Shown here: one piece after another, positions 33,994-43,072 of the stretch
Position numbering within the stretch: position 1 is the first letter of the stretch
Layout of the letters: each line of letters starts with the position of its first letter
Assembly: GCF_947568225.1 (NCBI RefSeq)
Contig: NZ_CANOOQ010000001.1
Coordinates: 1,984,001 to 2,048,000, forward strand
From: Faecalispora anaeroviscerum
Lineage (GTDB): Bacteria > Bacillota > Clostridia > Oscillospirales > Acutalibacteraceae
Reading direction: 5' to 3'
DNA: 64,000 bases
Notes under the pieces: model-generated
Seen by the model: the letters and a program-made list of their open reading frames with translations, nothing else
Databases searched by the model: none
What the model was told of the DNA's origin: nothing
Program-made: the position numbers and the translations under genes

Positions 33994-35523
33994 ATGGAAG
34001 AAAACATCGTTTTGAAAATGCGCGGAATTACAAAGCTGTTCCCGGGAGTAAGGGCTCTCCAAAATGTGGACTTTACTTTGCGAAAGAGTGAAATTCACGC
34101 CCTGATGGGCGAAAACGGCGCGGGAAAATCCACCCTCATCAAAGTGCTGACCGGCGTGTACCCCATGGACTGCGGAGAGGTTCGCCTCGAAGGGCAGGAG
34201 CCGGCTGCGATTCGTTCCCCGCAGGAGGCACAGCGCCGGGGAATCAGCACTGTTTATCAGGAAATCAACCTGTGCCCGAACCTGACTGTGGCGGAAAACC
34301 TGTTCATCGACCGGGAACCGCGCAGAATGGGACTGATCGACTGGAAAGAAATGAACCGGCGCTCCGGTGAGCTGCTGGAACATTTGGATATTGAAGTGGA
34401 ACCAACCCGCCAGCTGAGTGACTGCTCCATTGCGGTGCAGCAGATGATCGCAATTGCGCGCGCGGTGGATATGCAGTGTAAGGTTCTCATTTTGGATGAG
34501 CCGACCTCGTCGCTGGACGACGACGAGGTTGAAAAGCTGTTTGAGCTGATGCGGCGGCTGAAAGAGCAGGGTGTGGGAATCATTTTTGTCACCCATTTTC
34601 TGGAGCAGGTGTATGCCGTATGTGACCGGATTACGGTGCTGCGCAACGGCGAGCTGGTAGGTGAATTTCTCACGGCCGAGCTGCCGCGGCTGCAGCTTGT
34701 GGCTAAAATGATGGGGAAGGATTTTGACGATCTGGCCCAGATTAAATCCATGAAGGAAATGGAGAAAGATCCCCGTGAACAGGCTCCTCTGCTGGAGGCG
34801 GAGGGTTTGTTCAGCCACGGGCACGTAAAGCCTTTCAATCTGTTCTGCTACCCGGGTGAGGTAGTCGGGTTTACCGGGCTTTTGGGCTCGGGCCGCAGCG
34901 AGCTGGTACGCACTCTGTATGGGGCCGACAAGCCCGACGGCGGCACCCTGAAGCTTAGGGGCAAGCCCGTCAAAATCGATACGCCGCTTCAGGCCATGAT
35001 GCATGGCATGGGGTATCTGCCTGAAGACAGAAAACACGACGGCCTTTTCGCCGATCTTTCGGTGCGTGAGAACATCATCATCGCCCTTCAAACCAAAAAG
35101 GGCATGTTCCACCCCATGAGCCGCAAAGAAATGGAGGATTTTGCCGACAAGTACATCCAGCTCCTCCAGATTAAAACCGCCAGCCGCGAAACGCCGATGA
35201 AAAGCCTTTCGGGCGGCAACCAGCAAAAGGTGATCATCGGACGGTGGCTGCTGACGAACCCTGAATTTCTGATACTGGATGAGCCGACGCGCGGTATCGA
35301 CATCGGCACCAAGACAGAAATTCAGAAGCTGATGCTGCAGCTGGCTGACCAGGGAATGAGCATCACGTTTATTTCATCAGAAATTGAAGAAATGCTGCGC
35401 ACCTGTTCGCGTATGATTGTCATGCGCGACCGCGAAAAGGTTGGCGAGCTGACCGGCAGTGACCTGACACAGGATAAAATCATGCACACCATCGCAGGGG
35501 GGGAATCGGCCAATGAACAGTAA
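33994..35523 (+). CDS. Sugar ABC transporter ATPase with two nucleotide-binding domains (YtfR-like)
   Basis: 509-residue protein with two fused ATPase domains, as usual for CUT2 sugar importers. The first has GENGAGKST, Q-loop YQEINLCPNL and Walker B LILDEPTSSLD. The second has a degenerate Walker A region (GLLGSGRSELVRTL), SLSGGNQQKVIIGRWL and LILDEPTRGID. The ATG at 33994 has AGGTGG 7 bases upstream. The 31 codons before it run through the terminator hairpin and are not used. The next gene overlaps its end. Confidence 0.93.
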   Translation: MEENIVLKMRGITKLFPGVRALQNVDFTLRKSEIHALMGENGAGKSTLIKVLTGVYPMDCGEVRLEGQEPAAIRSPQEAQRRGISTVYQEINLCPNLTVAENLFIDREPRRMGLIDWKEMNRRSGELLEHLDIEVEPTRQLSDCSIAVQQMIAIARAVDMQCKVLILDEPTSSLDDDEVEKLFELMRRLKEQGVGIIFVTHFLEQVYAVCDRITVLRNGELVGEFLTAELPRLQLVAKMMGKDFDDLAQIKSMKEMEKDPREQAPLLEAEGLFSHGHVKPFNLFCYPGEVVGFTGLLGSGRSELVRTLYGADKPDGGTLKLRGKPVKIDTPLQAMMHGMGYLPEDRKHDGLFADLSVRENIIIALQTKKGMFHPMSRKEMEDFADKYIQLLQIKTASRETPMKSLSGGNQQKVIIGRWLLTNPEFLILDEPTRGIDIGTKTEIQKLMLQLADQGMSITFISSEIEEMLRTCSRMIVMRDREKVGELTGSDLTQDKIMHTIAGGESANEQ

Positions 35524-36601
35524 GCGAAAATCGGGCTCTGAACTGCTGCGCAGCGTCACCGGCCACCACCTGTTTTTACCCATTGTGTTTCTGATTATTG
35601 TGCTTCTCACCAATGTGATTAAAACGCCAAATTTCTTCGAGGTGTCCGTCAACGGCGGCGTTTTGTACGGCTATGTAATCGATGTCATCAACAGGGCTTC
35701 CGAGCTTGTCATTCTGGCCATCGGCATGACCCTCGTTACGGCGGCCTCGGGCGGGCAGGACATCAGCGTCGGTGCCGTGATGGCGGTGGCGGCGGGCGTC
35801 TGCTGCCAGATTCTTTCGGGCGGCGAGGTTTCCACCAGCACGTTCCACAACCCGCTGATTCTGGCGATTGCCGCAGCCCTTCTTGCCTCCATGCTGTGCG
35901 GCGCATTTAACGGTATTTTGGTGGCACGGCTGAACATTCAGCCCATGGTAGCCACTCTGATTCTGTTTACCGCCGGGCGCGGCATTGCCCAGCTCGTCAC
36001 GCGCGGGCAGATCACCTATATCCGCGTGGATGCGTATAAAATCCCCGGCGGATACATCCCCGGCTGCCCGATTCCCACGCCGATTTTCTTTGCCGCAGGC
36101 ACCGTGATTTTGGTGGCGCTGGTGCTGAAGTTTACCACGCTCGGCCTGTATATCGAGAGCGTGGGCATCAACAGCAGCGCGGCGCGCATTGTCGGCCTGA
36201 ATTCTACCCGCATTAAATTCATCGCTTATGTAATCTGCGGCTTGTTGTCCGGTGTGGCCGGATTTGTGGCGTCGAGCCGCATCTACTCCGCCGACGCGAA
36301 CAACATTGGCCTCAACCTGGAAATGGATGCCATTCTGGCGGTCGCTCTGGGCGGTAACCTTCTCTCAGGCGGCAAATTCAGCCTGATGGGCTCCGTGATC
36401 GGCGCCTACACGATTCAGGCGCTGACTACCACGCTGTACGCCATGAAGATTTCTTCCGACCAGCTGCCGGTATATAAGGCCATCGTCGTCATTCTCATCG
36501 TGGTACTCCAAAGCCCCGTATTCCAGCGGAAGTTTTACGCCTTTCAGGCGAAGCTGCGTTCCTACGCGGCCGCGAACCGAAAGGAGGGGACTGCCTCATG
36601 A
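35513..36601 (+). CDS. Sugar ABC transporter permease (YtfT-like)
   Basis: 362-residue permease of the branched-chain/ribose type with about nine to ten membrane helices. Family marks are GGQDISVGAVMAVAAGVCC, GILVARLNIQPMVATL and DAILAVALGGNLLSGGKF. The ATG overlaps the ATPase gene by 11 bases, and its last bases overlap the second permease start (ATGA). The pair of different permeases is the arrangement of the ytfQRT-yjfF system. Confidence 0.92.
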   Translation: MNSKRKSGSELLRSVTGHHLFLPIVFLIIVLLTNVIKTPNFFEVSVNGGVLYGYVIDVINRASELVILAIGMTLVTAASGGQDISVGAVMAVAAGVCCQILSGGEVSTSTFHNPLILAIAAALLASMLCGAFNGILVARLNIQPMVATLILFTAGRGIAQLVTRGQITYIRVDAYKIPGGYIPGCPIPTPIFFAAGTVILVALVLKFTTLGLYIESVGINSSAARIVGLNSTRIKFIAYVICGLLSGVAGFVASSRIYSADANNIGLNLEMDAILAVALGGNLLSGGKFSLMGSVIGAYTIQALTTTLYAMKISSDQLPVYKAIVVILIVVLQSPVFQRKFYAFQAKLRSYAAANRKEGTAS

Positions 36602-37611
36602 GAAAGAAACTCCATTTAAACGACACCGGCTTTCTGCTGTTTGTCACCATCGGGCTGTTTGCACTGATGTACGCGGCGGGAATGGTCGCTTTTGCCGACG
36701 CCGGCTTTGCAAAGCCGCAGATGTTCCTGAACCTGTTTATCTCGAACGCGGGCCTGATCGTGATTTCGTTAGGGCTTACGCTCGTGATGATCACAGGCGG
36801 AATCGATATTTCGGTTGGCTCGGTCACGGCGCTCGTGGCCATGGCCTCCGCATACCTGATGGAAATCGCCGGGGCCAGCGCCCACACCGCGCTTATCGCC
36901 TCTCTGCTGATCGGTCTCGGGTTTGGCCTGGTGCAGGGATATTTGATTTCCTATCTCGACATCCAGCCGTTCATCGTCACACTGGCGGGCCTGTTCTTTG
37001 GCCGCGGCATGACGGCGGTGATCAGCAAGCAGATGATCTCAATTAAAAACGAAACGTTCCTCGCATGGGCCAACTATAAAATCTACCTGCCCATCGGCAC
37101 ACACAACAAGCGCGGCATTTTTCAGCCCGCGTACATCTACCCCACCGTAATTATCGCGCTCGCAGCGCTGATTGTGATTGCCGTGGCGCTGAAATACACC
37201 AAATTTGGTCGCAGGCTCTATGCCATCGGCGGCAGCCAGCAAAGCTCCCTCATGATGGGTCTGAACGTGCGGCGCACGAAATTCCAGGCCTATTTGCTCA
37301 ACGGTTTTCTCGTGGGACTCGGCGGCTTTCTCTTCACTCTCAACAGCTGCGCCGGATTCGTCGAGCAGGCCAAGGGCCTTGAGATGGACGCCATCTCCGC
37401 CTCCGTCATTGGCGGCACGCTGCTTTCGGGTGGCGTGGGCAACCCCGTGGGCACCCTGTTTGGCGTGCTGATTAAGGGCACTATCTCGAGCCTGATTACA
37501 ACACAGGGCACGCTATCCAGCTGGTGGGTTCGCATCGCCCTGTCGTCACTGCTTTGCTTCTTCATAGTTTTGCAAAGCATCATCTTCTCGCGCAAGAAAA
37601 AAAATGTATAG
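36598..37611 (+). CDS. Sugar ABC transporter permease (YjfF-like)
   Basis: 337-residue CUT2-type permease. It has GGIDISVGSVTALVAMASAY, YLDIQPFIVTLAGLFFGRGM and LEMDAISASVIGGTLLSGGV, all family signatures, and about nine helices. It starts with ATG overlapping the previous stop. It heterodimerises with the YtfT-like permease in this transporter type. An imperfect hairpin built on GTGCCC and GGGCAC follows in the 84-base gap before the kinase. Confidence 0.92.
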   Translation: MRKKLHLNDTGFLLFVTIGLFALMYAAGMVAFADAGFAKPQMFLNLFISNAGLIVISLGLTLVMITGGIDISVGSVTALVAMASAYLMEIAGASAHTALIASLLIGLGFGLVQGYLISYLDIQPFIVTLAGLFFGRGMTAVISKQMISIKNETFLAWANYKIYLPIGTHNKRGIFQPAYIYPTVIIALAALIVIAVALKYTKFGRRLYAIGGSQQSSLMMGLNVRRTKFQAYLLNGFLVGLGGFLFTLNSCAGFVEQAKGLEMDAISASVIGGTLLSGGVGNPVGTLFGVLIKGTISSLITTQGTLSSWWVRIALSSLLCFFIVLQSIIFSRKKKNV

Positions 37612-37695
37612 CACTGAATTTCATGCAGACCTGTGCCCTGCCCGTTAATCCCTCATACAGCGGGCACACGACCTTGCACCTGAGGAGGCAACCCT

Positions 37696-39309
37696 ATGAA
37701 ACAGATTTTCTCCGCAGAATGTTCCTCACAGCGTTGGATCGCCGAGGGGAACACGACGCTTGGTATTGAGCTTGGCTCCACACGCATCAAGGCGGTTCTG
37801 ATCGGGCCGGATTACGCCCCGCTGGCATCCGGCGGGTTCGACTGGCAGAACCGGTTCGAAAACGGCGTCTGGTCATATCATCTGGACGACGTGTGGCAGG
37901 GGCTGCAAACCAGCTTTTCTGGCCTTTCGGCGCAAGTGCTGGAGCGGTACGGTGTTCCGCTGACCACCACCGGCGCGCTCGGCATTTCGGCCATGATGCA
38001 CGGCTACCTGGCCTTTGACGAATACGGTGAACAGCTGGTACCGTTCCGCACATGGCGCAACGTAATCACTGAGCAGGCCGCCGCACTTTTAACGGAAGAA
38101 TTTCAGTTTAATATCCCGCAGCGGTGGAGTATTGCCCATCTCTATCAGGCGATGCTGAACCGGGAGCCCCATGTCAACAGCATCAATTTTCTCACCACGC
38201 TGGCGGGCTACGTTCACTGGAGATTGACCGGAGAGCAGGTTCTGGGCGTTGGCGATGCCTCCGGTGTATTCCCCATCAACAGTGAAACCGGAGATTACGA
38301 TGACGGGCGAATCCGTCAGTTTGAAGCGCTCGCGGCAAAAAACGGCTTTTCACAGCCGCTGCGCAGTCTGCTCCCCCGTGTGCTGAGGGCCGGGGAGCCC
38401 GCGGGAACACTCACTCCCGAGGGTGCCCGGATGCTTGACCCGAGTGGCCGGCTTTTGCCCGGCATCCCCCTTTGCCCACCGGAGGGCGACGCGGGAACCG
38501 GGATGACGGCCACCAACAGCGTGGCGGAAAAAACCGGCAATATCTCCGCCGGAACCTCCATCTTCGCCATGATCGTCCTGGAGCGCCCGCTGTCGCGCGT
38601 GTACCCCGAAATAGACATGGTCACCACCCCTTCCGGTAAACCGACGGCAATGGTGCATTGCAACAGCTGTACGTCCGACCTGGACGCGTGGGTTCGCGTT
38701 CTTTCGCAAGCGCTGATGGCGCTGGGCATTCAGAAAAGTAAGCCCGAGCTGTACGACGCGTTTTACTACGAGGCACTCAAAGGTGCGCCGGACTGTGCCG
38801 GGCTGCTGTCGTACAATTACTATTCCGGCGAACCGATCACCGGCCTGGAGGAGGGCCGCCCGCTGTTTGTGCGCACGCCGGGCAGCGAGCTGACGTATGC
38901 TAACTTTGCCCGCACCCTGCTGTACTCGACCGTTGCCACGCTGAAAATCGGCATGGACTTACTGACCGCCGAGCGGGTAAGCGTCACCACTCTGCTGGGG
39001 CACGGCGGCCTGTTTAAAACAAAAGGCGTCGGGCAGGCGCTGATGGCCTCTGCCCTGCACACACCCGTAGCGGTGATGGAAACCGCCGGGGAAGGCGGCG
39101 CCTGGGGTATCGCGCTTCTCGCCGCGTACCTGAGGGAAAAGCGGGACGGCCAACCGCTGAAGGACTACCTTGCAAGGCAGGTGTTTGCCTCCATTGAAAG
39201 CGAGAGCATCCGCCCAAACCCGGAGGACGAAGCGGGCTTTACGGCATTTATGAAACGTTACCGCGAGGGTCTTGCGATTGAGCGTGCTGCGGTACAGCAC
39301 CTGAAATAA
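37696..39309 (+). CDS. FGGY-family carbohydrate kinase, probable L-ribulokinase
   Basis: 537-residue FGGY kinase. The first phosphate loop reads GIELGSTRIKAVLIG and the substrate side has GISAMMHGYLAFD. The second domain has the adenosine-site motif LLGHGGLFKTKGVGQ and ETAGEGGAWGIALL. It is not of the classical AraB sequence type but belongs to a clostridial group found with araA and araD. From that context its substrate is L-ribulose. GAGGAGG precedes the ATG. The reaction gives L-ribulose 5-phosphate for the AraD epimerase. Confidence 0.85.
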   Translation: MKQIFSAECSSQRWIAEGNTTLGIELGSTRIKAVLIGPDYAPLASGGFDWQNRFENGVWSYHLDDVWQGLQTSFSGLSAQVLERYGVPLTTTGALGISAMMHGYLAFDEYGEQLVPFRTWRNVITEQAAALLTEEFQFNIPQRWSIAHLYQAMLNREPHVNSINFLTTLAGYVHWRLTGEQVLGVGDASGVFPINSETGDYDDGRIRQFEALAAKNGFSQPLRSLLPRVLRAGEPAGTLTPEGARMLDPSGRLLPGIPLCPPEGDAGTGMTATNSVAEKTGNISAGTSIFAMIVLERPLSRVYPEIDMVTTPSGKPTAMVHCNSCTSDLDAWVRVLSQALMALGIQKSKPELYDAFYYEALKGAPDCAGLLSYNYYSGEPITGLEEGRPLFVRTPGSELTYANFARTLLYSTVATLKIGMDLLTAERVSVTTLLGHGGLFKTKGVGQALMASALHTPVAVMETAGEGGAWGIALLAAYLREKRDGQPLKDYLARQVFASIESESIRPNPEDEAGFTAFMKRYREGLAIERAAVQHLK

Positions 39310-39326
39310 CAATTTGCAATATCACA

Positions 39327-39351
39327 CTTTCCCCGCCGCGGCTGGAGAAAG
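39327..39351. repeat. Intergenic palindrome, copy D (imperfect) of the dispersed hairpin family
   Basis: CTTTCCCCGCC faces GGCTGGAGAAAG with one mismatch and an offset. It shares the CTTTCCCCGCC core with copies A and B. It lies between the kinase and the arabinose isomerase gene. Confidence 0.55.
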
Positions 39352-39420
39352 AGAGCAAGCAGGAATTACTATTTTTAGAAAAGATCAGTAATCGCAATCT
39401 GGAGAAACGAGGGATTATTT

Positions 39421-40902
39421 ATGAAGCTCAAGGACTATCGGTTCTGGTTTGTGGTGGGCAGTCAGTTTTTATACGGCCCCGAAACGCTGGCTCAGGTGGA
39501 GCGCGACTGCCGCGCCATGGTGGAACACCTGAACCAAAGCGGAAACCTGCCCTGTGAAATCGTATATAAGGACATCATCAAGACAAACGACGGTGCCGTC
39601 AAGGTCATTAAGGAGGCCAACTACGACGATTCCTGCGCGGGAATCATCACCTTCTGCCACACGTTCAGCCCCTCCAAGCTGTGGATTAACGGCCTTGGAC
39701 TATTGCAGAAGCCGTGGCTGCATTTTCATACTCAGTTTCACCGAACCATCCCGAATGAAGAGATTGATATGAATTACATGAACCTGCACCAGAGCGCCCA
39801 CGGTGACCGTGAGCACGGGTTTATCGGGGCGCGAATGCGCATTCCCCGCAAGGTGGTAGCCGGCTACTGGCAGGACGAGGACATTCAGCAGAGCATTGGC
39901 AGCTGGATGCGTGCCGCGACTGGTGTGCAGGAGAGCCGCAGCCTGCGTGTGATGCGCTTTGGCGACAACATGCGCAGCGTTGCCGTCACTGAGGGCGACA
40001 AGGTGGAAGCCCAAATCAAGCTCGGCTGGCAGGTGAACACCTGGCCGGTGGGTGAACTGGCGGAACTGATTGACGCCGTCACCGAAGCAGAGGTTGAGGC
40101 GCTCCTGCACGAATATGAGGAAAAGTACACCATCGCCACCGACGATCTCGACGCCGTTCGCTACCAGGCGCGGGAGGAAATCGCCATCAAGCGCATGCTG
40201 GACCGTGAGGGCTGCACCGCGTTCTCAAATACCTTTGAGGATTTATATGGCATGCTCCAGCTGCCCGGCCTTGCGTCGCAGCGGCTGATGGAGCAGGGCT
40301 ACGGCTACGGCGGCGAGGGCGACTGGAAGGTAGCCGCGATGACTCGCATTCTAAAGGTGATCGGTGAAGGGATTGGCGGCGGCACAGCCTTTATGGAGGA
40401 CTACACCTACGACCTAACACGCGGCCGTGAGCTTTCGCTCGGCTCACATATGCTCGAGGTATGCCCCAGTATCGCACTGGAAAAACCGCGCATTGAGGTG
40501 CACCCGCTCGGCATCGGCGGCAAGGAGCCTCCGGCACGGCTTGTGTTTGAGGGTCGCCCCGGAAAAGCAGTTGTTGCCTGCCTGATTGATATGGGAGGCC
40601 GTTTCCGCCTGCTGGTGCAGGACATCGAGTGCATCAAACCAACACAGACGATGCCGAATCTACCCGTAGCGCGTGTGATGTGGAAGCCGATGCCCGATTT
40701 AAGAACCGGCGCACAGTGCTGGATCATCGCGGGCGGCGCGCACCATACCACGCTGAGCTACGACGTAACGGCAGACCAGCTTCGCGACTTTGCGCGGATC
40801 ATGGACATTGAGTTTGTACACATCACAAAGAATACGGTACCGGAGGAGCTTGAGGAAAAGCTGCCCCTCGCCGACTATGTATGGCGCGCGAAAGAAAAAT
40901 AA
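39421..40902 (+). CDS. araA: L-arabinose isomerase
   Basis: 493-residue AraA, normal length. The start MKLKDYRFWFVVGSQFLYGP is typical. The manganese and catalytic residues are seen as Glu in YGGEGDWK, Glu in AFMEDYTYD, His in LGSHMLEV and His in GGAHHTTLSYD. It converts L-arabinose to L-ribulose in the cytosol. CGAGGGAT before the ATG serves as ribosome binding site. Its end is followed by araD after 31 bases. Confidence 0.97.
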   Translation: MKLKDYRFWFVVGSQFLYGPETLAQVERDCRAMVEHLNQSGNLPCEIVYKDIIKTNDGAVKVIKEANYDDSCAGIITFCHTFSPSKLWINGLGLLQKPWLHFHTQFHRTIPNEEIDMNYMNLHQSAHGDREHGFIGARMRIPRKVVAGYWQDEDIQQSIGSWMRAATGVQESRSLRVMRFGDNMRSVAVTEGDKVEAQIKLGWQVNTWPVGELAELIDAVTEAEVEALLHEYEEKYTIATDDLDAVRYQAREEIAIKRMLDREGCTAFSNTFEDLYGMLQLPGLASQRLMEQGYGYGGEGDWKVAAMTRILKVIGEGIGGGTAFMEDYTYDLTRGRELSLGSHMLEVCPSIALEKPRIEVHPLGIGGKEPPARLVFEGRPGKAVVACLIDMGGRFRLLVQDIECIKPTQTMPNLPVARVMWKPMPDLRTGAQCWIIAGGAHHTTLSYDVTADQLRDFARIMDIEFVHITKNTVPEELEEKLPLADYVWRAKEK

Positions 40903-40933
40903 GGGCGGTGCGCTCTTTCTTGGGGGTTACGAC

Positions 40934-41629
40934 ATGCTGGAGCAATTAAAAGAACAGGTTTGCGCGGCCAACCAGATGCTGCCGGCTCACCATCTGGTTA
41001 CCTTTACCTGGGGCAACGTCAGCGGCATTGACCGCAAAGAGGGCCTTATGGTCATTAAGCCCAGCGGTGTGGAATACAACGCAATGCAGCAGGAAGACAT
41101 GGTGGTCCTGCGGCTGATTGACGGCGAAATTGTAGAGGGTACTCTTCACCCCTCCTCCGACGCGCCGACGCATCTGGAGCTGTACCGAAGCTTTCCCTCC
41201 ATCGGCGGAATCGTACACACGCACAGCCGGTGGGCTACCATTTTCGCGCAGGCCAGGCAGGGCATTCCCGCACTCGGCACTACGCAGGGCGATTATTTCC
41301 ACGGGGAAATCCCCTGCACCCGCAACATGACGCCGACTGAAATTCAGGGCCATTACGAGCTGGAAACCGGTAGGGTAATTGTAGAAACCTTTTTGGGGCG
41401 CAATCCTGGTGAAATGCCTGGCGTTCTGGTGGCCAGCCACGGGCCGTTCGCGTGGGGAACCTCCCCCCTGGACGCCGTACACAACGCCGTAGTGATGGAA
41501 GAGGTTGCCTTTATGGCCTGGCACAATCTTGCCTTGATGCCGGGCATTCCAGCCATGCAGCAGGAGCTGCTGGATAAGCACTACCTGCGCAAGCATGGGC
41601 CCGCCGCCTATTACGGCCAGCACAATTAA
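40934..41629 (+). CDS. araD: L-ribulose-5-phosphate 4-epimerase
   Basis: 231-residue class II aldolase-type epimerase, the same length as E. coli AraD. It has GNVSGIDRKEGLMVIKPSGV, the zinc site VHTHSRWATIFAQA and the second His region VASHGPFAWG. It makes D-xylulose 5-phosphate, which enters the pentose phosphate or phosphoketolase pathway. The ATG at 40934 has GGGGG upstream. The longer open frame overlaps araA and is not real. It closes the arabinose operon. Confidence 0.96.
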   Translation: MLEQLKEQVCAANQMLPAHHLVTFTWGNVSGIDRKEGLMVIKPSGVEYNAMQQEDMVVLRLIDGEIVEGTLHPSSDAPTHLELYRSFPSIGGIVHTHSRWATIFAQARQGIPALGTTQGDYFHGEIPCTRNMTPTEIQGHYELETGRVIVETFLGRNPGEMPGVLVASHGPFAWGTSPLDAVHNAVVMEEVAFMAWHNLALMPGIPAMQQELLDKHYLRKHGPAAYYGQHN

Positions 41630-41677
41630 CAAAGACGATACGATTCCTTTTCTTTTTCCTTTCCTCTTAATCATACA

Positions 41678-41717
41678 GAAAAGACCCTGAATGCCTGCCG
41701 GGCTTCAGGGTCTTTTC
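41678..41717. terminator. Bidirectional terminator after the arabinose operon
   Basis: GAAAAGACCCTGAA and TTCAGGGTCTTTTC form a perfect 14-bp stem around 12 bases. T-runs are present on both strands, so it also serves the convergent membrane protein gene. Confidence 0.88.
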
Positions 41718-41759
41718 CATTTACAAGCTATTTGTTACCGTCCCTTTGGCAAAAGGAGG

Positions 41760-42149
41760 TTATCGCGCCCGCAGCGCAAGGAGGTACATCAGAATGCCGA
41801 CTGCGGCAAGCGCGGCCCCTGCCACCCAATAAACGCCGACGAGCGGCGCAACGGTTCCGTATATATCAAACACACCGGTCAGGCAGCTGCCAACGGTAAG
41901 AGCCGCCAGCCCGGAATGATAAGCGTAGCGTGAGGCGGTACTCGGCGGCCTTGTGTCCGGCAGCCGGTACAGCACCAAAAACGGTACCGCTCCGCCAAGC
42001 AACGGAAACAGGAACAAGCACCCCATAAAGGGCGAGAACACGCCGTGGCTGAACTGCTCGTAAGCAAATCCGAACACCCCGCAGAAGGCGGCAAGCACTA
42101 CATACATCCGCACGGTTCTGCCCAGCTTCTGCTTATCCAATGTAGACAA
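41760..42149 (-). CDS. Small membrane protein, four helices, unknown function
   Basis: 129-residue protein with four hydrophobic segments (about 14-32, 38-60, 76-97, 102-124) and a basic N-terminus. I do not recognise a family. The start is TTG with AAGGTGAG about 5 bases upstream. No in-frame ATG is better. It overlaps the end of the phosphodiester glycosidase gene by 17 bases, so it is translated from the same message and may share an envelope role. Confidence 0.7.
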   Translation of the reverse strand: MSTLDKQKLGRTVRMYVVLAAFCGVFGFAYEQFSHGVFSPFMGCLFLFPLLGGAVPFLVLYRLPDTRPPSTASRYAYHSGLAALTVGSCLTGVFDIYGTVAPLVGVYWVAGAALAAVGILMYLLALRAR

Positions 42150-43062
42150 TGTCGCTCACCTTCCTTTCGCTGATTTTGTTCCCGCCGGTAGTGGGCTGGT
42201 TAATCACCTTGCCGTTAAACACCATGGTGGAGGAACCGCCGCCGTCAAGATTATATGCTGTCTTTACTCCTAGGCTCTTCATAAATTCCGCCATCTGGTA
42301 CAAAGACAGCCCTGCGCTCTCATCGGTGCGGCCATCAGCCACAACCATCACATAATGCAGGTCGTCAATTTGCCCAATTGCCGTGCGCGGATTACTGGCC
42401 ATCGCCTTCCCTACCTCTTCGCTCTGTGTCACGGAAACCGCTCCGTCCTTCACAAGAGCCGGGCCGAATGACAGCACCTGCTGCGCACCCTTTTCTAAAA
42501 GCTGCGCCGCGGTGACGGAGCCCTCCGTAATAATCCCGAAGGTGCCGTCCTGGTAGATCACCAAATCCTCCTGAGAGGCATCGGAGGAGGTATCGCGGTA
42601 CAGTACGCCGTTGCGAATCACATACCCGCTGCGCGCGCTGTAGTAATCCCCGTTGATTGCCAGAATGGCGTTATTTTGGTCGGACATGTCCGACGTGGTC
42701 TGCGTGATGTTCTTGCCATAGGTGTTGTTCGCCAATGCGGTTTTCAGCGCGCTCGCATCTGAAAGCGTAATGTCCGCAACATAAATGGTGGTATCATCCT
42801 GCCGGTATTGCTTCAGCTCGATGCTGGTTTTTCCGTTGCTGTATGAGGTGTCGGTCACTGTGGCCGATGCCGTGTTCGCCGTATCTTCGCTTTCTGAAGT
42901 CTGTGTAGCAGACGAAGAAGCGCTCACCCCCTGCGTTGTGCCGGGCGTTGTTACCGTATAGCTGCGGGGGATGACAAAGGCGTCCAGCAGCACATAGGCG
43001 GTAAACAATGTAAGGCAGAGGCCGTAGCACAGCGGCCAGAGAATTTTCCAATTTTTCTTCAT
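42133..43062 (-). CDS. Phosphodiester glycosidase (NAGPA-domain) membrane-anchored protein
   Basis: 309-residue protein with an N-terminal membrane anchor (about 8-30), a Ser/Thr-rich linker (about 45-90) and a NAGPA-type domain. The domain marks are AILAINGDYYS, SFGPALV, NPRTAIGQ and NLDGGGSSTMVFNG. This domain is found in exopolysaccharide-related proteins and in the human uncovering enzyme, where it cuts phosphodiester-linked GlcNAc. It probably acts on wall or surface polymers outside the cell. GAGGGG precedes the ATG at 43062. The preceding gene encodes a GT2-GtrA fusion, which fits polymer decoration. Confidence 0.87.
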   Translation of the reverse strand: MKKNWKILWPLCYGLCLTLFTAYVLLDAFVIPRSYTVTTPGTTQGVSASSSATQTSESEDTANTASATVTDTSYSNGKTSIELKQYRQDDTTIYVADITLSDASALKTALANNTYGKNITQTTSDMSDQNNAILAINGDYYSARSGYVIRNGVLYRDTSSDASQEDLVIYQDGTFGIITEGSVTAAQLLEKGAQQVLSFGPALVKDGAVSVTQSEEVGKAMASNPRTAIGQIDDLHYVMVVADGRTDESAGLSLYQMAEFMKSLGVKTAYNLDGGGSSTMVFNGKVINQPTTGGNKISERKVSDIVYIG

Positions 43063-43072
43063 GAACGTCCCC

